A DNA stretch of 47,489 nt, taken from positions 1 through 47,489 of the forward strand of contig CAMRCY010000016.1 in NCBI GenBank assembly GCA_947041165.1, read 5' to 3'. Positions 8,121 to 18,156 of the stretch are shown piece by piece. The stretch's first letter is position 1, and each line of letters opens with the position of its first letter. This DNA comes from an uncultured Deferribacteraceae bacterium (GTDB taxonomy: Bacteria > Chrysiogenota > Deferribacteres > Deferribacterales > Mucispirillaceae). A program made the position numbers and the translations under genes. The notes under the pieces are model-generated. The model was not told the DNA's origin and made no database searches. It worked only from the letters and a program-made list of their open reading frames with translations.

Positions 8121-8599
8121 TGACAGTTAATAACAGTAATAAACAAAACATATTAGAGTTAGGTAGCAGTAACCCTGCTAAAACTATGAGTGCTAGTGAT
8201 CAGAAAAAACAAGCTGAACTTAAAGAAGCAGCTGCTGCGTTTGAAGGTATGTTTCTATCTATGATGATGAAAACAATGAGAAAAGCATCTGAATCTTTTG
8301 AATCAACGTTAGTTAAAAAAAGTAATGCTGAAGATATATTTACTGAAATGTTAGATAATGAATATGTCGATCTTATTAGTAAAGCACCTGATACTGGACT
8401 TGGGAATTCTCTATATCAATATCTTGTTGATACAACAGATGAATATTCTTCACTTAGAGAACCTAATAAAAATGATATCAGTAAACAGAATGGTATCGGT
8501 AAAAGCAACACTCAATCGATTGATAAATTAAAAGAAATGGAGTCTTTGAAAAATGAAGACACATTATTAAATTTGAAATATAGCATTAAAGGAATATGA
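8120..8599 (+). CDS. flgJ: Rod-binding protein, FlgJ N-terminal domain only
   Basis: This 159-residue protein carries the FlgJ rod-binding domain at about residues 30-115 (LKEAAAAFEGMFLSMMMKTM, DIFTEMLDNEY, GLGNSLYQYL). It lacks the C-terminal muramidase domain of enterobacterial FlgJ. Single-domain FlgJ is common in other phyla and needs a separate peptidoglycan hydrolase. It probably acts as a rod-cap scaffold. The tail beyond about residue 115 is polar and not conserved. It overlaps flgI by one base. Confidence 0.88.
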   Translation: MTVNNSNKQNILELGSSNPAKTMSASDQKKQAELKEAAAAFEGMFLSMMMKTMRKASESFESTLVKKSNAEDIFTEMLDNEYVDLISKAPDTGLGNSLYQYLVDTTDEYSSLREPNKNDISKQNGIGKSNTQSIDKLKEMESLKNEDTLLNLKYSIKGI

Positions 8600-8681
8600 C
8601 CAAAAAAAGAAAATGGTTATGATTATAAATAAGTTAGATTTGTTAGAAGTATTTGTTGGATAGTATGGTAGATATTATTAA

Positions 8682-8710
8682 TTGATAAGATTTTGAAATT
8701 GTAATATACT
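8682..8710 (+). promoter_or_regulatory. Sigma-70-type promoter for flgM
   Basis: TTGATA (8682-8687), 17 bp, then TATACT (8705-8710) form a strong housekeeping-type promoter, 54 bp before the flgM ATG. It would give flgMNKL-fliW-csrA expression independent of the sigma-54 promoter at flgI. Confidence 0.65.
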
Positions 8711-8764
8711 AGCAATCTATTCACAGACGTTTGTAGAGATTATTTTAGAGAGGATTTAGTAGAT

Positions 8765-9088
8765 ATGAAAATTAACAACAACCTGCCTTTTATACGTAAA
8801 GATAGTGCTAACTCTTCTTCTAAAAATGTATCGTCTAAAAGTAGCAATGCTTACAGTACAGCTGAAATAAAACCAGCCACTACTCAAGCTGCTGCGAAAG
8901 ATACAGTACAGCTCTCATCTAACAGCAAACTTCTCAAAGATATGGTACAGCAACTTAAAGATATGCCCGATCCACGCAAAGCGCTTATTGATGAGTTACG
9001 TACAAGTGTTGCTAACGGAACATATAATGTTTCTAGCGATCGTATCGCTGAGAGTATTGTAAATAAAGTTTATTCGAAACAATCTTAG
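8765..9088 (+). CDS. flgM: Anti-sigma-28 factor FlgM
   Basis: FlgM (107 residues) binds and inhibits sigma-28 (FliA) until it is exported through the completed hook-basal body. The first 50 residues are Ser/Asn/Lys rich and look disordered. The C-terminal half carries the FlgM signature: VQLSSNSKLLKDM, DPRKALIDELRTSVANGTY and SDRIAESIVNKV. It is followed by flgN and flgK, the classical neighbourhood. Its presence implies that fliA exists elsewhere in the genome. Confidence 0.9.
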   Translation: MKINNNLPFIRKDSANSSSKNVSSKSSNAYSTAEIKPATTQAAAKDTVQLSSNSKLLKDMVQQLKDMPDPRKALIDELRTSVANGTYNVSSDRIAESIVNKVYSKQS

Positions 9089-9173
9089 TTAAGCTTTATC
9101 TAAAATATTTCTACTTATTTATTGTCATTTAAATCCAGAGTCTTTTGTATGTTTACAAAGGAGGTACTGAATT

Positions 9174-9647
9174 ATGGCGTCTATCAATACTCTAAAAGAG
9201 TTACTCAGATCTCAAATCTCTTTATACACAGAGATAATTGAAGTTCTAACACAAGAAAAAAATGCGATCGTTTCGTGGAATTTTAGTGAAACAAATACTC
9301 TTTTAGCAAAGAAAGAGAAACTTATCCATAAAGAACGATTATTAGAGGAAGCTAGAAAATCTTTAGCTGAAAGAGTGAAAACTGAGTTAAATGCTAAAGA
9401 CAATACATTATCTTCTATTATCAAAGTAGCTCCTGATGAAGATAAAGATGAGCTATTCCAAATTAAAAAACAGTTTGAAAAAATTGTGGTTGGAATTAAT
9501 AACGAGTCAATTGCGTTAAAAATTCTTTATTCAACAAATGTTAAAGTTATGAATGATCTATATGCACGATTTGGTATTCTTTCTAGCAATACTTATGATA
9601 AAAAAAAGTCAAACAATTCTGCATCATCAGTCCATATAATGGGTTGA
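9174..9647 (+). CDS. flgN: FlgN-family flagellar export chaperone
   Basis: This 157-residue, largely helical protein shows the FlgN pattern: an N-terminal amphipathic helix (LKELLRSQISLYTEIIEVL), a charged central coiled coil (KKEKLIHKERLLEEARKSL), and a C-terminal helix with NVKVMNDLYARFG. FlgN escorts FlgK and FlgL to the flagellar export gate, and both genes follow directly. A strong AAGGAGGT site precedes the ATG at about 8 nt. Sequence conservation in the family is low, so gene order contributes to the call. Confidence 0.85.
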   Translation: MASINTLKELLRSQISLYTEIIEVLTQEKNAIVSWNFSETNTLLAKKEKLIHKERLLEEARKSLAERVKTELNAKDNTLSSIIKVAPDEDKDELFQIKKQFEKIVVGINNESIALKILYSTNVKVMNDLYARFGILSSNTYDKKKSNNSASSVHIMG

Positions 9648-9678
9648 TGTTAGTTTACGGTATAAGGAGTCTTTTATT

Positions 9679-11427
9679 ATGAGTAATCTTTTTGGAATGT
9701 TATATACTGGAGTATCAGGAATAATGGCGTCGCAAGTCGCTATGGACGTTGTCGGTAATAACTTAAACAATTTAAGAACACCTGGATACTCTAGGCAGAT
9801 GGTTTCTATTCAATCAAAACAACCGATACAAACTGTTTATGGCCCGATGGGAACTGGTGTTGAAGTCACTGGTATCGAGCGAGCACATGATGAGTTGCTA
9901 ACTAAAGCTGTTAGAACTGAGAGTTCTTCATATAATTATTTTGCATCTATGCAGAATAGTTTAGGCGAAGCAATGTTATATTTTAACGAGTTAGAAACTG
10001 GAGCTGGTTTAGGTGATCCATTAAAACAATATTTTAGTGCTTGGCAAGAGCTGTCTTCGACCTCTCCTGATAATACCGATGAAGCTGCTATAAAAAGATA
10101 TGCACTATTAGAAAAATCTGAAACTCTTGCAAAACAGTTAAGAGAAGGATATGGATCGATAGAAACTGTACAAAACAATATAGATGTGAAACTTGTAAGT
10201 AATGTTAAACAAATTAATGATATCACCTCTAATATCGCAATATTAAATGCTTCTATTATGTCATCTGAAATAAGTGGTGGATCTGCAAACGATTTAAGAG
10301 ATCAGAGAGATCTTCTTATTGATCAACTATCAACTTTTGCAACGGTTACTACTAATGAAAGTGAAAATGGACAGGTAGCAATATTTATAGGTGGACAAGT
10401 TGTAGTTGATAGAGATCAATCTCATAATCTTGAAGCATTGCCTAATCCTGAGAAAGATGGTGCACTCGATATATACTTCTCACCTGTTTTAGCGATTGGT
10501 GCTATAAGCAATGCTAAACCAATAAATATTACGGAAAGCTTAATAGGTGGATCTATCGCTGGCGATATTAAATCAAGAGATGAACTTTTAGAAGGTTATC
10601 TTGGTGAACTTGATATTCTTGCAAGAGCCCTTATTAACGAAACAAATAAAGTCCATTCTGTTGGACAAGGACTACTACGTTTCGATCAGCTTGCAGGTAA
10701 TAACTCTGTAAGCAATCCACTATTTCCATTAGGTAGCGAATCTGGAAAGCTACCGTTTGAAATATCAAATGGAACATTTTCTATTAATGTTTATGATAAA
10801 GATGGAGCTGTAGTCAATACTGTGGCTATTGATGTTGATCCATCAAAAGACACTTTAGCTTCAATAGCTGACAAAATAAATTTATCTTCAGCAGGTATGC
10901 TTGGTGCTACTATTGGAGAGGATAATAATATAGAAATATTCTCTAATTCTGGAAACACATTCGGTTTCGCAAATGATACATCAGGATTTTTAGCAGCAGC
11001 TGGATTAAACACATTCTTTACAGGCACATCAGCAAAAGATATCGATATATCAGTGGTTATTCAAAATGATCCAGAATATATAGCAACAGGTTCATCAGGT
11101 GCACCAGGGGATAATAGTGTTGCAAAAAATATTGCAGGAATACAATTTACATCTCTTCCAGGAACATCAGATAGAACTATAGGTGAATCATACGGTTTCT
11201 TTATAGGTATGTTAGCATCTGATAAATCACAAATTGATACATTTACTAAAACTAAAGAGTTATCATTTCAGCAAAGTGTTATGAGAAATGAAAGTGTTAG
11301 AGGTGTAAGTGAGTTTGAAGAATTAACAAACATGACTCTGTTTCAAAGAACATTTGAAGCAAATTCAAGATATATCAATGTTATTGATGAAATGATCAAT
11401 ACAGTTGTAAACGGTTTAGGGGCTTAA
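9679..11427 (+). CDS. flgK: Flagellar hook-associated protein 1 (FlgK)
   Basis: FlgK (582 residues, within the family range) forms the first hook-filament junction layer. The N-terminal D0/D1 region has the rod/hook signature (MLYTGVSGIMASQVAMDVVG, then NNLNNLRTPGYSRQ). The heptad-rich stretch at residues 90-220 is also typical. A variable domain (about residues 350-480) includes FEISNGTFSINVYDKDGA, a beta-rich insert seen in longer FlgK proteins. The C-terminus NMTLFQRTFEANSRYINVID is the conserved D0 helix. It lies 31 bp after flgN with an AAGGAG site. Confidence 0.95.
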   Translation: MSNLFGMLYTGVSGIMASQVAMDVVGNNLNNLRTPGYSRQMVSIQSKQPIQTVYGPMGTGVEVTGIERAHDELLTKAVRTESSSYNYFASMQNSLGEAMLYFNELETGAGLGDPLKQYFSAWQELSSTSPDNTDEAAIKRYALLEKSETLAKQLREGYGSIETVQNNIDVKLVSNVKQINDITSNIAILNASIMSSEISGGSANDLRDQRDLLIDQLSTFATVTTNESENGQVAIFIGGQVVVDRDQSHNLEALPNPEKDGALDIYFSPVLAIGAISNAKPINITESLIGGSIAGDIKSRDELLEGYLGELDILARALINETNKVHSVGQGLLRFDQLAGNNSVSNPLFPLGSESGKLPFEISNGTFSINVYDKDGAVVNTVAIDVDPSKDTLASIADKINLSSAGMLGATIGEDNNIEIFSNSGNTFGFANDTSGFLAAAGLNTFFTGTSAKDIDISVVIQNDPEYIATGSSGAPGDNSVAKNIAGIQFTSLPGTSDRTIGESYGFFIGMLASDKSQIDTFTKTKELSFQQSVMRNESVRGVSEFEELTNMTLFQRTFEANSRYINVIDEMINTVVNGLGA

Positions 11428-11529
11428 AAGTCATCTGCTTATAAATAATTAATAAATTAATTACTTAGGTAGTGGTAGAAATTGTATTTAGAATTAATTA
11501 AAAAATCAATAAAATAAAGGTAATAAAAT

Positions 11530-14500
11530 ATGAGAATTACATTTAACATGATGTCAATGAAGTATAACAGTTCAATAAGCTCATCATTAAATGGACTGAT
11601 TGAAGCAGGGGATAGAGTGAATGCACAGCAAGATCTTTTGAAACCTGAGCAAAATGCATCAGGATATGTTTCAGCTTACAACATACAAAGAACAATTGAT
11701 GAACTTAATCAGTTTAAAGAAAATGGTGAAACGGCAACTGGTTGGATTGGAAACAGTGAAACAGTATTAACTGATGCATTAGCAAAACTAAAGCAAGTTA
11801 AAGCTGATTTTGCAGTTGGTGGTGCTAACGCAACAAATGATGCTGATGCAAGAGCTGCTATGGCAAAAGAAGTTGCTACAATAATGGAATCTCTGATGGC
11901 ACATGCTAATAGTACTTATCTTGGCAGACATATATTTGGTGGGTTTGAAACAGGTACTCCACCTTTTTCTGGAAGCGGAAGCTCTATATCAAATATATCA
12001 TCAAGCGCGCTTGGATCAACTAGTATAGAAACTAAACCTGTGTATTCAGATATGGGTGAGCTTGCAAGTGGTACTTATAAAACAAAAATCAGTGTTGTTA
12101 ACGGTATTGCAACTGTAAGCATACTTGATTCTAACGGCAAACCTGTTCCACTTGATTCTAATGGATCTGATGAAGCAAATCAGAAAGGAAATTCTACATC
12201 AAATACATTATCGTTTAAATATAAGCCTGGACAAGTTGTAAATACTGGACTAGGTTTCTCTATTCAAATGCCTGATAAAGATATTACAAATACTGAAATG
12301 ACTGTTGGATTTGATTATAAAGCTGGATCAGAAGTTAGTTACTCTGGTGATATGGGTTCTATATTGTCACAGATTGGATACGATCAAAATGTTGCAATGA
12401 ACACTCCTGGTAGTGATATCTTTATGCAATCTTTCAAAACATTGCTATCGACAAAAGTATTAACATCTAACGGTTCTATAGCCAATCTTGCAACACTATT
12501 ATCTGAACTTGATGGAAATAAATTTGCTACAGGCGATTCTATGAACATCTCTGGGACAGATAGTCAAGGACGTCCCATCGGTGCTGCAACAATTGTATCT
12601 CCTATTAATCCTGAACTAAATCATAACAACACAACTGATGAAGAAAGAACTTTAAAAGTTGCTTACGGTAACAAAATGTATCAAGTTGTTATTCCTAAAG
12701 GAGATTATGCTTCAGCTGAAAAATTAGCTGAAGCTGTACAAGAACAATTAAAAACTGCTGAGTATATCGGTTCTATAAATGTTCCTGCTGAAGGATATGA
12801 TGAACTTAACGATTTTAAAAACTCAATTGAACAACAGATAGATAGTGGCTACTTTACTCCTGCAACTGGGGATGAAAAGAAAAAAACCGTTGATCTTTCT
12901 AATGATGTTTCAGTTACTTCTGATGGTGATAGATTATCTTTTTATACAAACAAAGCAGGTGATAATGTTCAACTTGCTATATCTGGCGCTGAAGGAAACA
13001 GTTTAGGCTTCACAAGTGGAGTGACTGTTGCTGAAGGTAAAGATACTCAATTTGACTTTGGAACAACATATAATAATAATGGTATCGAAAATGTTAGCAC
13101 TACACATCCTAATATAGATTTCTCTGCTGGTGGACAATTTGAGTTCTTTATTAATGGGAAACCAGTATCTGTAAATCTTCCTGCAAGAGGGCCTATAACT
13201 ACTAATGATGTTACAGCGACTACTGGATATAATGGAACTAATGATTTCAATATAACAATTGATGGTAAAAATGTTAACGTTCCTGCTGCACAGCTTAACG
13301 GTAAAACTGTTGCTGAACAAGAAAAAATAATAAACCAAAAATTGATAGATTCAGGATTTGGCGGAAGTAACTCTGTATCTTTAACTAACACTGGTGGAGT
13401 ATACACTGTTGATCTAAATAGTGCGACTGCTCCTACTAAAAAAGATATAGAATTTGAACTTCAAGCTGCATTAAATTCAGCAGGATTTAATGGTGATATA
13501 TCTTCTTCATTAAATTCTGTAAACAGTTCAGATCCTAACGATCTTGGTAAATTTGATATCTCATTCGCTGTTGTTAATAATAATATGAATGATTCAACTC
13601 AGATCAATACTGTTTATTTAGATAATAATGCTGTTCCTCCTACTAAAGACATGCAGACAGATATACCAAATATTAAACAAACTCCTGGTCAGAATAATAC
13701 TACCATGGGCGACTATATGAAGTTCTTAAATGATCTATATGGTGAAACTGCAAAAGTTTCATTGGTTGATGGTAAAGTACAAGTAAAAGATATTCGTAGT
13801 GGCGAAAATAGTGAATTAACTTTCTTTCAAAACTCAACAGAGTCAGGACTTCAATCCAATGATGATAACGATCTTGTAATCGGCGGAAAATACAGTGGAC
13901 AAGGTGATGTTACTTGGGGTGTTGATATGACCAATAGCGTTGGTGCTGATGGTTCTAGAACTGTTCACATATCAATTAAAGATATCAACGGTCTTGAAGT
14001 ATATAATCAAAGTGTTAATAACTATCTTGGTGGAGAGATCACATTGCCGAGTGGTGTAACTATTACTCCTAACGAAAACCAATTTCCAACTCCTCCTGAA
14101 ACAAGTTTAACATCATCTTTTAATCTAGATCTTGTTGATGATACAAAAGTATCATTTGGAGTAATGAAAGTTACTGATAATGGTAGTAATGATAACTTAT
14201 TTAGAGTATTAACAAATCTGGAACATGCATTAAAATATAACCTCGATAAAAATGGTTTTAGTTTTGCTAAACCTGAAGGAAGTCCTTGGGAAAACTCATC
14301 ACTTGGATCAAGTTCTATGCCAAGCTTTGATGGAACATATAAAGGTAATTATAACGATAACTGGAAATATGAAGTAATGCAAAATGGTTCTAAAGATGAT
14401 TTCTATATACAAAATGAATCGTATTCATCATCTGGTAAAGTAGGTTTTGATCAAAATACAATTAACAATCTTGGTAATGAAATATCATTCGGTGTTAATA

Positions 14501-15888
14501 TGTATGATAATGTTACTGGTAAAAGCTCTACAGTAAATATGGATATAGATCTATCAAAAGCTAATCCACCATTAACTGATGCTGCATCAACTAGTGCTTA
14601 TATAGCTAAAGAATTAAACAATAATCTAGAATTAAAAGCACAAGGAATTACCTATGCTGTAGATAGCGATGGCAAAATTGTAATGGAATCTAATAGTGGA
14701 ACAAAAATAGTTTCATTCGCAGAAAATCTAGAGCCGTTACCAGGTGGTGCAAATAAAAACATTCTAAGTGATTTCATAATGGGATTTGAACCTTTAAAGA
14801 ATGAGCCAGTAACAACTGCTTTCCCATTAACTTTAACTGATACCGATTTCTATATAACAGATATAGGAGATACTGCAAATCCATCTAAAAAGATCACTTT
14901 GCCAGCTCCTGCTACTTATGCGACTAAAGAAGAGTTACTTACTGCAATTAATACAGAATTAACTGCTAGTACTGCTGGTAGAGTTACAGCAGCTATGAAT
15001 GAAACTACTGGTGCATTAGAGTTCTCAGGTGCTGGTGCTAATCCAGATGATCCACGTGTATTTGTTAATTCATACGGTAATGATGAGCTAGGAATTACAA
15101 CTTCTTCTGATACTCGTACTCAAGTTTCTGCCACATCTCCTCAAAATCCTACTATCAGCCTTGCAGATAAAACTGATGAAGAGAGAACTTTAACTTTTAA
15201 CTATATCGATGCTGCTGGTACTCAAAGAACCAAATCAATTATGTTAGATAAGAAAGATTATGAAAGCAATGAAGCATTAGCTCAAGAGATTAATAGAGTA
15301 ATCGCATTAGATCCTGATCTTACTGGACTTGATGCTAAAATTAATACTCAAGGAAGGCTAGCATTCACAACTGATCCTGCTACAATGAGTGGCTTATCGG
15401 TAGAGAGTGATCATCAAGGTACATTAGGATTTCCTAAAGCAGGAGATCAAGCAACTATAAAAGTTACCTCAGAAAATGGTGGGACTATTCAAGAAGTTAC
15501 TGTCGATACAGCTACTGATTCTACATATATTGCCGATGGCTTATATCTATCTTTTGGTAAAGGGGAACTAAATGCTACCGACTATTTCACAATAGGCATT
15601 GGAACTGGTATTGAAGAACAGATAGATTATCTTGACCAAATTGAGAAACAACTTTTAGAAGCTGTTGCTGATGTTGGTAGTAGATTATCAAGAACTGAGT
15701 CTGTAACAACTTTTCATACAACTGTGATCGGAGCAAGCGAGGCTACTAAATCAACTTATCTTGGATCAACTCCTCAAGATATTGCAGCTGCAATGACTGA
15801 TCAAGCACTTGCTAAATCAGCTTATGAAACAGCTTTAAGAATAACTAGTAGTATCTTCGATATATCATTGTTAGACTTTTTAAGGTAA
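11530..15888 (+). CDS. flgL: Giant flagellar hook-associated protein 3 (FlgL)
   Basis: This 1452-residue protein is several times longer than a usual FlgL (about 300 residues in enterobacteria). Residues 1-150 are a FlgL N-terminal domain (MRITFNMMSMKYNSSISSSL, TGWIGNSETVLTDAL, TYLGRHIFGGFETGTPPF). The last 120 residues are the matching C-terminal helices (LEAVADVGSRLSRTESVTT, ALRITSSIFDISLLDFLR). The middle, about 1150 residues, is beta-rich and Asn/Thr/Ser/Gly rich, as in surface-exposed D2/D3 domains. At least two related modules are visible, starting with DEERTL at residues 370 and 1216 and ending near LGF at about 490 and 1298. It probably forms the hook-filament junction with a large external ornament. 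It reads through as one unbroken frame. Confidence 0.92.
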   Translation: MRITFNMMSMKYNSSISSSLNGLIEAGDRVNAQQDLLKPEQNASGYVSAYNIQRTIDELNQFKENGETATGWIGNSETVLTDALAKLKQVKADFAVGGANATNDADARAAMAKEVATIMESLMAHANSTYLGRHIFGGFETGTPPFSGSGSSISNISSSALGSTSIETKPVYSDMGELASGTYKTKISVVNGIATVSILDSNGKPVPLDSNGSDEANQKGNSTSNTLSFKYKPGQVVNTGLGFSIQMPDKDITNTEMTVGFDYKAGSEVSYSGDMGSILSQIGYDQNVAMNTPGSDIFMQSFKTLLSTKVLTSNGSIANLATLLSELDGNKFATGDSMNISGTDSQGRPIGAATIVSPINPELNHNNTTDEERTLKVAYGNKMYQVVIPKGDYASAEKLAEAVQEQLKTAEYIGSINVPAEGYDELNDFKNSIEQQIDSGYFTPATGDEKKKTVDLSNDVSVTSDGDRLSFYTNKAGDNVQLAISGAEGNSLGFTSGVTVAEGKDTQFDFGTTYNNNGIENVSTTHPNIDFSAGGQFEFFINGKPVSVNLPARGPITTNDVTATTGYNGTNDFNITIDGKNVNVPAAQLNGKTVAEQEKIINQKLIDSGFGGSNSVSLTNTGGVYTVDLNSATAPTKKDIEFELQAALNSAGFNGDISSSLNSVNSSDPNDLGKFDISFAVVNNNMNDSTQINTVYLDNNAVPPTKDMQTDIPNIKQTPGQNNTTMGDYMKFLNDLYGETAKVSLVDGKVQVKDIRSGENSELTFFQNSTESGLQSNDDNDLVIGGKYSGQGDVTWGVDMTNSVGADGSRTVHISIKDINGLEVYNQSVNNYLGGEITLPSGVTITPNENQFPTPPETSLTSSFNLDLVDDTKVSFGVMKVTDNGSNDNLFRVLTNLEHALKYNLDKNGFSFAKPEGSPWENSSLGSSSMPSFDGTYKGNYNDNWKYEVMQNGSKDDFYIQNESYSSSGKVGFDQNTINNLGNEISFGVNMYDNVTGKSSTVNMDIDLSKANPPLTDAASTSAYIAKELNNNLELKAQGITYAVDSDGKIVMESNSGTKIVSFAENLEPLPGGANKNILSDFIMGFEPLKNEPVTTAFPLTLTDTDFYITDIGDTANPSKKITLPAPATYATKEELLTAINTELTASTAGRVTAAMNETTGALEFSGAGANPDDPRVFVNSYGNDELGITTSSDTRTQVSATSPQNPTISLADKTDEERTLTFNYIDAAGTQRTKSIMLDKKDYESNEALAQEINRVIALDPDLTGLDAKINTQGRLAFTTDPATMSGLSVESDHQGTLGFPKAGDQATIKVTSENGGTIQEVTVDTATDSTYIADGLYLSFGKGELNATDYFTIGIGTGIEEQIDYLDQIEKQLLEAVADVGSRLSRTESVTTFHTTVIGASEATKSTYLGSTPQDIAAAMTDQALAKSAYETALRITSSIFDISLLDFLR

Positions 15889-15954
15889 CTTAAATTTTAT
15901 ATAAATAGTAAAGTAGTAAAATGTATAAATTATCAATTTTTTTATGAGGTGTGT

Positions 15955-16392
15955 ATGTCTATCCTAAAGATAAACTCTGCAAAGTTGGGAGAGATAGAAT
16001 ATAGTGAGAGTGACGTGGTTACTCTTTGTTCTCCGCTATTGGGTTTTAATGAATTAAACGAGTTTCTATTAATTTCTAACGAATCATCGTATCCATTTAT
16101 ATGGTTTCAGTCGGTAGAAAATAATGATATCTGTTTTATTCTTGTAGAAGCTACTACATTTTTCACAGATTATGAACCAAATATTCCTAAACGTGAAATG
16201 AAAGTATTAAGTATTGAAGATATGGAAAATATGAAAATCTTTTCTATTGTTGTTATTCCTGAAGATCCAACTAAATCTACAGCCAATTTACGAGCTCCTC
16301 TTATCATCAACTTAGATAAAAAAATTGCTAAGCAAATAATACTTGATAATGATGTTTTTCCAATAAAGAGATCTCTCTTTGCTGCTAAATAG
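15955..16392 (+). CDS. fliW: Flagellar assembly factor FliW
   Basis: FliW (145 residues) binds CsrA allosterically and relieves its repression of flagellin translation. Family features include the small beta-barrel core and the [20 protein letters not shown] and FFTDYEP segments. The start at ATG 15955 is preferred over an in-frame GTG at 15949, because that GTG is part of the ribosome binding site (GAGGTG). csrA follows after 11 bp, the classical fliW-csrA pair. Confidence 0.93.
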   Translation: MSILKINSAKLGEIEYSESDVVTLCSPLLGFNELNEFLLISNESSYPFIWFQSVENNDICFILVEATTFFTDYEPNIPKREMKVLSIEDMENMKIFSIVVIPEDPTKSTANLRAPLIINLDKKIAKQIILDNDVFPIKRSLFAAK

Positions 16393-16403
16393 GGGTATTA
16401 GTT

Positions 16404-16637
16404 ATGTTGATACTATCTAGAAAAAATAACGAAAGTATAATGATTGGTGATGAAATTGAAATCATTGTTGTTGATGTTGTTGGTAAAACTGTTAAACTAG
16501 GCATTAATGCACCAAGAGATATATTTGTTCATAGAAAAGAGATCTATGAAGCAATTAAAAATGAAAATATTCGTGCAATATCTAAAGATAATGTAATTTC
16601 ATTATTTCAGCTATTTAACGATAGGAAGAAACCATGA
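16404..16637 (+). CDS. csrA: Carbon storage / translational regulator CsrA
   Basis: This 77-residue RNA-binding dimer is recognised by [40 protein letters not shown] and its usual length. CsrA binds GGA motifs in mRNA leaders, classically repressing flagellin, and is antagonised by FliW, the gene just upstream. Its stop overlaps the next start codon (ATGA at 16634), so csrA is translationally coupled to the exonuclease gene. Confidence 0.97.
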   Translation: MLILSRKNNESIMIGDEIEIIVVDVVGKTVKLGINAPRDIFVHRKEIYEAIKNENIRAISKDNVISLFQLFNDRKKP

Positions 16638-17269
16638 TCGAGAGCTTCACTGCTTCTGAAAATAAACTGCGACACCTAGAGGATATCTCTAATGATATTA
16701 TAAATGAACTTGAACCACTTTCATTTGGTGGAGATATATATCTATTAGAGGCTGATGATCCTGATATTGATAAACATATTGAAGAGATTAAACTTGCTGA
16801 AAAAATTGGGTTTGATACTGAATCAAGACCAGCATTTATTAAAGGACAAACTTTTCCGATAGCTTTAGTACAAATCGCAACAATAGATACAGTTTATTTA
16901 TTTAGAATAAAAAAAAGCAAGATTAATTCTGGATTGATTGAGATACTTAATAGCAATTCTATATTAAAAATAGGGTTAGGACTTACAACTGATATTAAAA
17001 AACTTAAAGAATTATCTAGAAAAATTGAACCGAAAAATTTTGCAGACCTATCTGTTATGGCTAAATCTAAAGGATTTAAGAAAAGTAATGCAAGATCACT
17101 TGTTGCTAGATATTTAAATAAAAAATTACTTAAAAGTTCTCAAATAACTAATTGGGCAAAAAAAACATTAACAGATAAACAGATTCAATATGCAGCTGTT
17201 GATGCTTGGAGCATGATACCTCTATATTCTGAACTCCTTAACGACGATACTAATTATCTTAAAATATGA
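16634..17269 (+). CDS. RNase D-like 3'-5' exonuclease (DEDDy family)
   Basis: This 211-residue single-domain protein belongs to the DEDD exonuclease superfamily. Exo I is [10 protein letters not shown] (D61, E63), Exo II is [11 protein letters not shown] with the expected Asp (about 120), and Exo III is [10 protein letters not shown], with the Tyr and Asp of the DEDDy subtype. The HRDC domain of full RNase D is missing, as in many short 'ribonuclease D' homologues. It probably processes tRNA or other RNA 3' ends. It is joined by ATGA overlaps to csrA before it and to the formyltransferase-like gene after it. Confidence 0.88.
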   Translation: MIESFTASENKLRHLEDISNDIINELEPLSFGGDIYLLEADDPDIDKHIEEIKLAEKIGFDTESRPAFIKGQTFPIALVQIATIDTVYLFRIKKSKINSGLIEILNSNSILKIGLGLTTDIKKLKELSRKIEPKNFADLSVMAKSKGFKKSNARSLVARYLNKKLLKSSQITNWAKKTLTDKQIQYAAVDAWSMIPLYSELLNDDTNYLKI

Positions 17270-18156
17270 AACCGATTATCTTTCTATCTGGACTCTTAGG
17301 GGAGCTCACATTAATAGAATTAATCGGTAAAAATCTTAATATCGATATAGTAACAAATCGTAAAAACTCACTTAGGAAAAGAGATACTGGAGATATATCT
17401 TCGTACTCAAACCTTCTTAATATCTCTATCATAGATACTGATAATAAAGATACTTTACTATCAGTTGAAAACCTCTCACAATACGATTTCATTCTAACAA
17501 TTGATTGGCCTAAATCTTATTTTAAAGATATTGCCACACACCTTTGTATACCGATCTATCACACTCATCCATCTCTACTTCCAAAATATAGGGGCTACTC
17601 TGCTATTACTGAACAGATACAAAAAGGTGTAGCTATTTCTGGATTAACTATCTATAAAGATTGTGCCGAAATAGATGCTGGTGATATTATACATCAAAAA
17701 GAAATATCAATTGATCATGATGATATCCCTGCAACATTTATGAAAAAAGTGAGTGATGAAATTGTCAATTTCTTATATAATATAAACACAATTGCTGAGT
17801 TTAGCCTAAAACCACAAGAGTATAAATTAGCATCATACACATCAAGAATTAGAGATCAAGATCATCTAGTTGATTTTAGCCAATCGGCGATATACATTTA
17901 TAATTTTATACGTTCATTTGGTTATCCATATAAAAACTCCTTCTTCTATTATAAAGATTGTAAGTACTATATCGTTGCAGCTCATTTAGATAAATGGTAC
18001 GGCAAATATGGTGAAGTTGGAGAGATCATATCTGTTAATAATGAGTATATAGAAATAGCACTCGGAAGTGGAACGATACTTATAACCGATATAGATTCTG
18101 ATGATGGTAAAATTAGTTTATTAAATTCACTGTTTATAGTAGGAGATAGATTATGA
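17266..18156 (+). CDS. Formyltransferase-like protein (Fmt / sugar N-formyltransferase fold)
   Basis: This 296-residue protein has a formyltransferase core at about residues 70-165 with HTHPSLLPKYRGYSAI (99-114) and EIDAGDIIHQKE (135-146). The catalytic triad of the family is Asn-His-Asp. Here His101 and Asp140 align, but the Asn position appears to be His99. The N-terminal 60 residues are divergent, and the C-terminal 100 resemble an Fmt-type beta domain. Its ATGA overlaps with the exonuclease before it and the glycosyltransferase after it suggest sugar formylation (10-formyl-THF dependent) rather than initiator tRNA formylation. This is inferred from context. A dedicated fmt may exist elsewhere. 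Confidence 0.75.
   Translation: MKPIIFLSGLLGELTLIELIGKNLNIDIVTNRKNSLRKRDTGDISSYSNLLNISIIDTDNKDTLLSVENLSQYDFILTIDWPKSYFKDIATHLCIPIYHTHPSLLPKYRGYSAITEQIQKGVAISGLTIYKDCAEIDAGDIIHQKEISIDHDDIPATFMKKVSDEIVNFLYNINTIAEFSLKPQEYKLASYTSRIRDQDHLVDFSQSAIYIYNFIRSFGYPYKNSFFYYKDCKYYIVAAHLDKWYGKYGEVGEIISVNNEYIEIALGSGTILITDIDSDDGKISLLNSLFIVGDRL

Noticed and set aside
13003-13406. Two overlapping minus-strand frames (111 and 119 codons) in flgL
   Set aside because: They have no motifs or ribosome binding sites and are antisense to a continuous FlgL frame.
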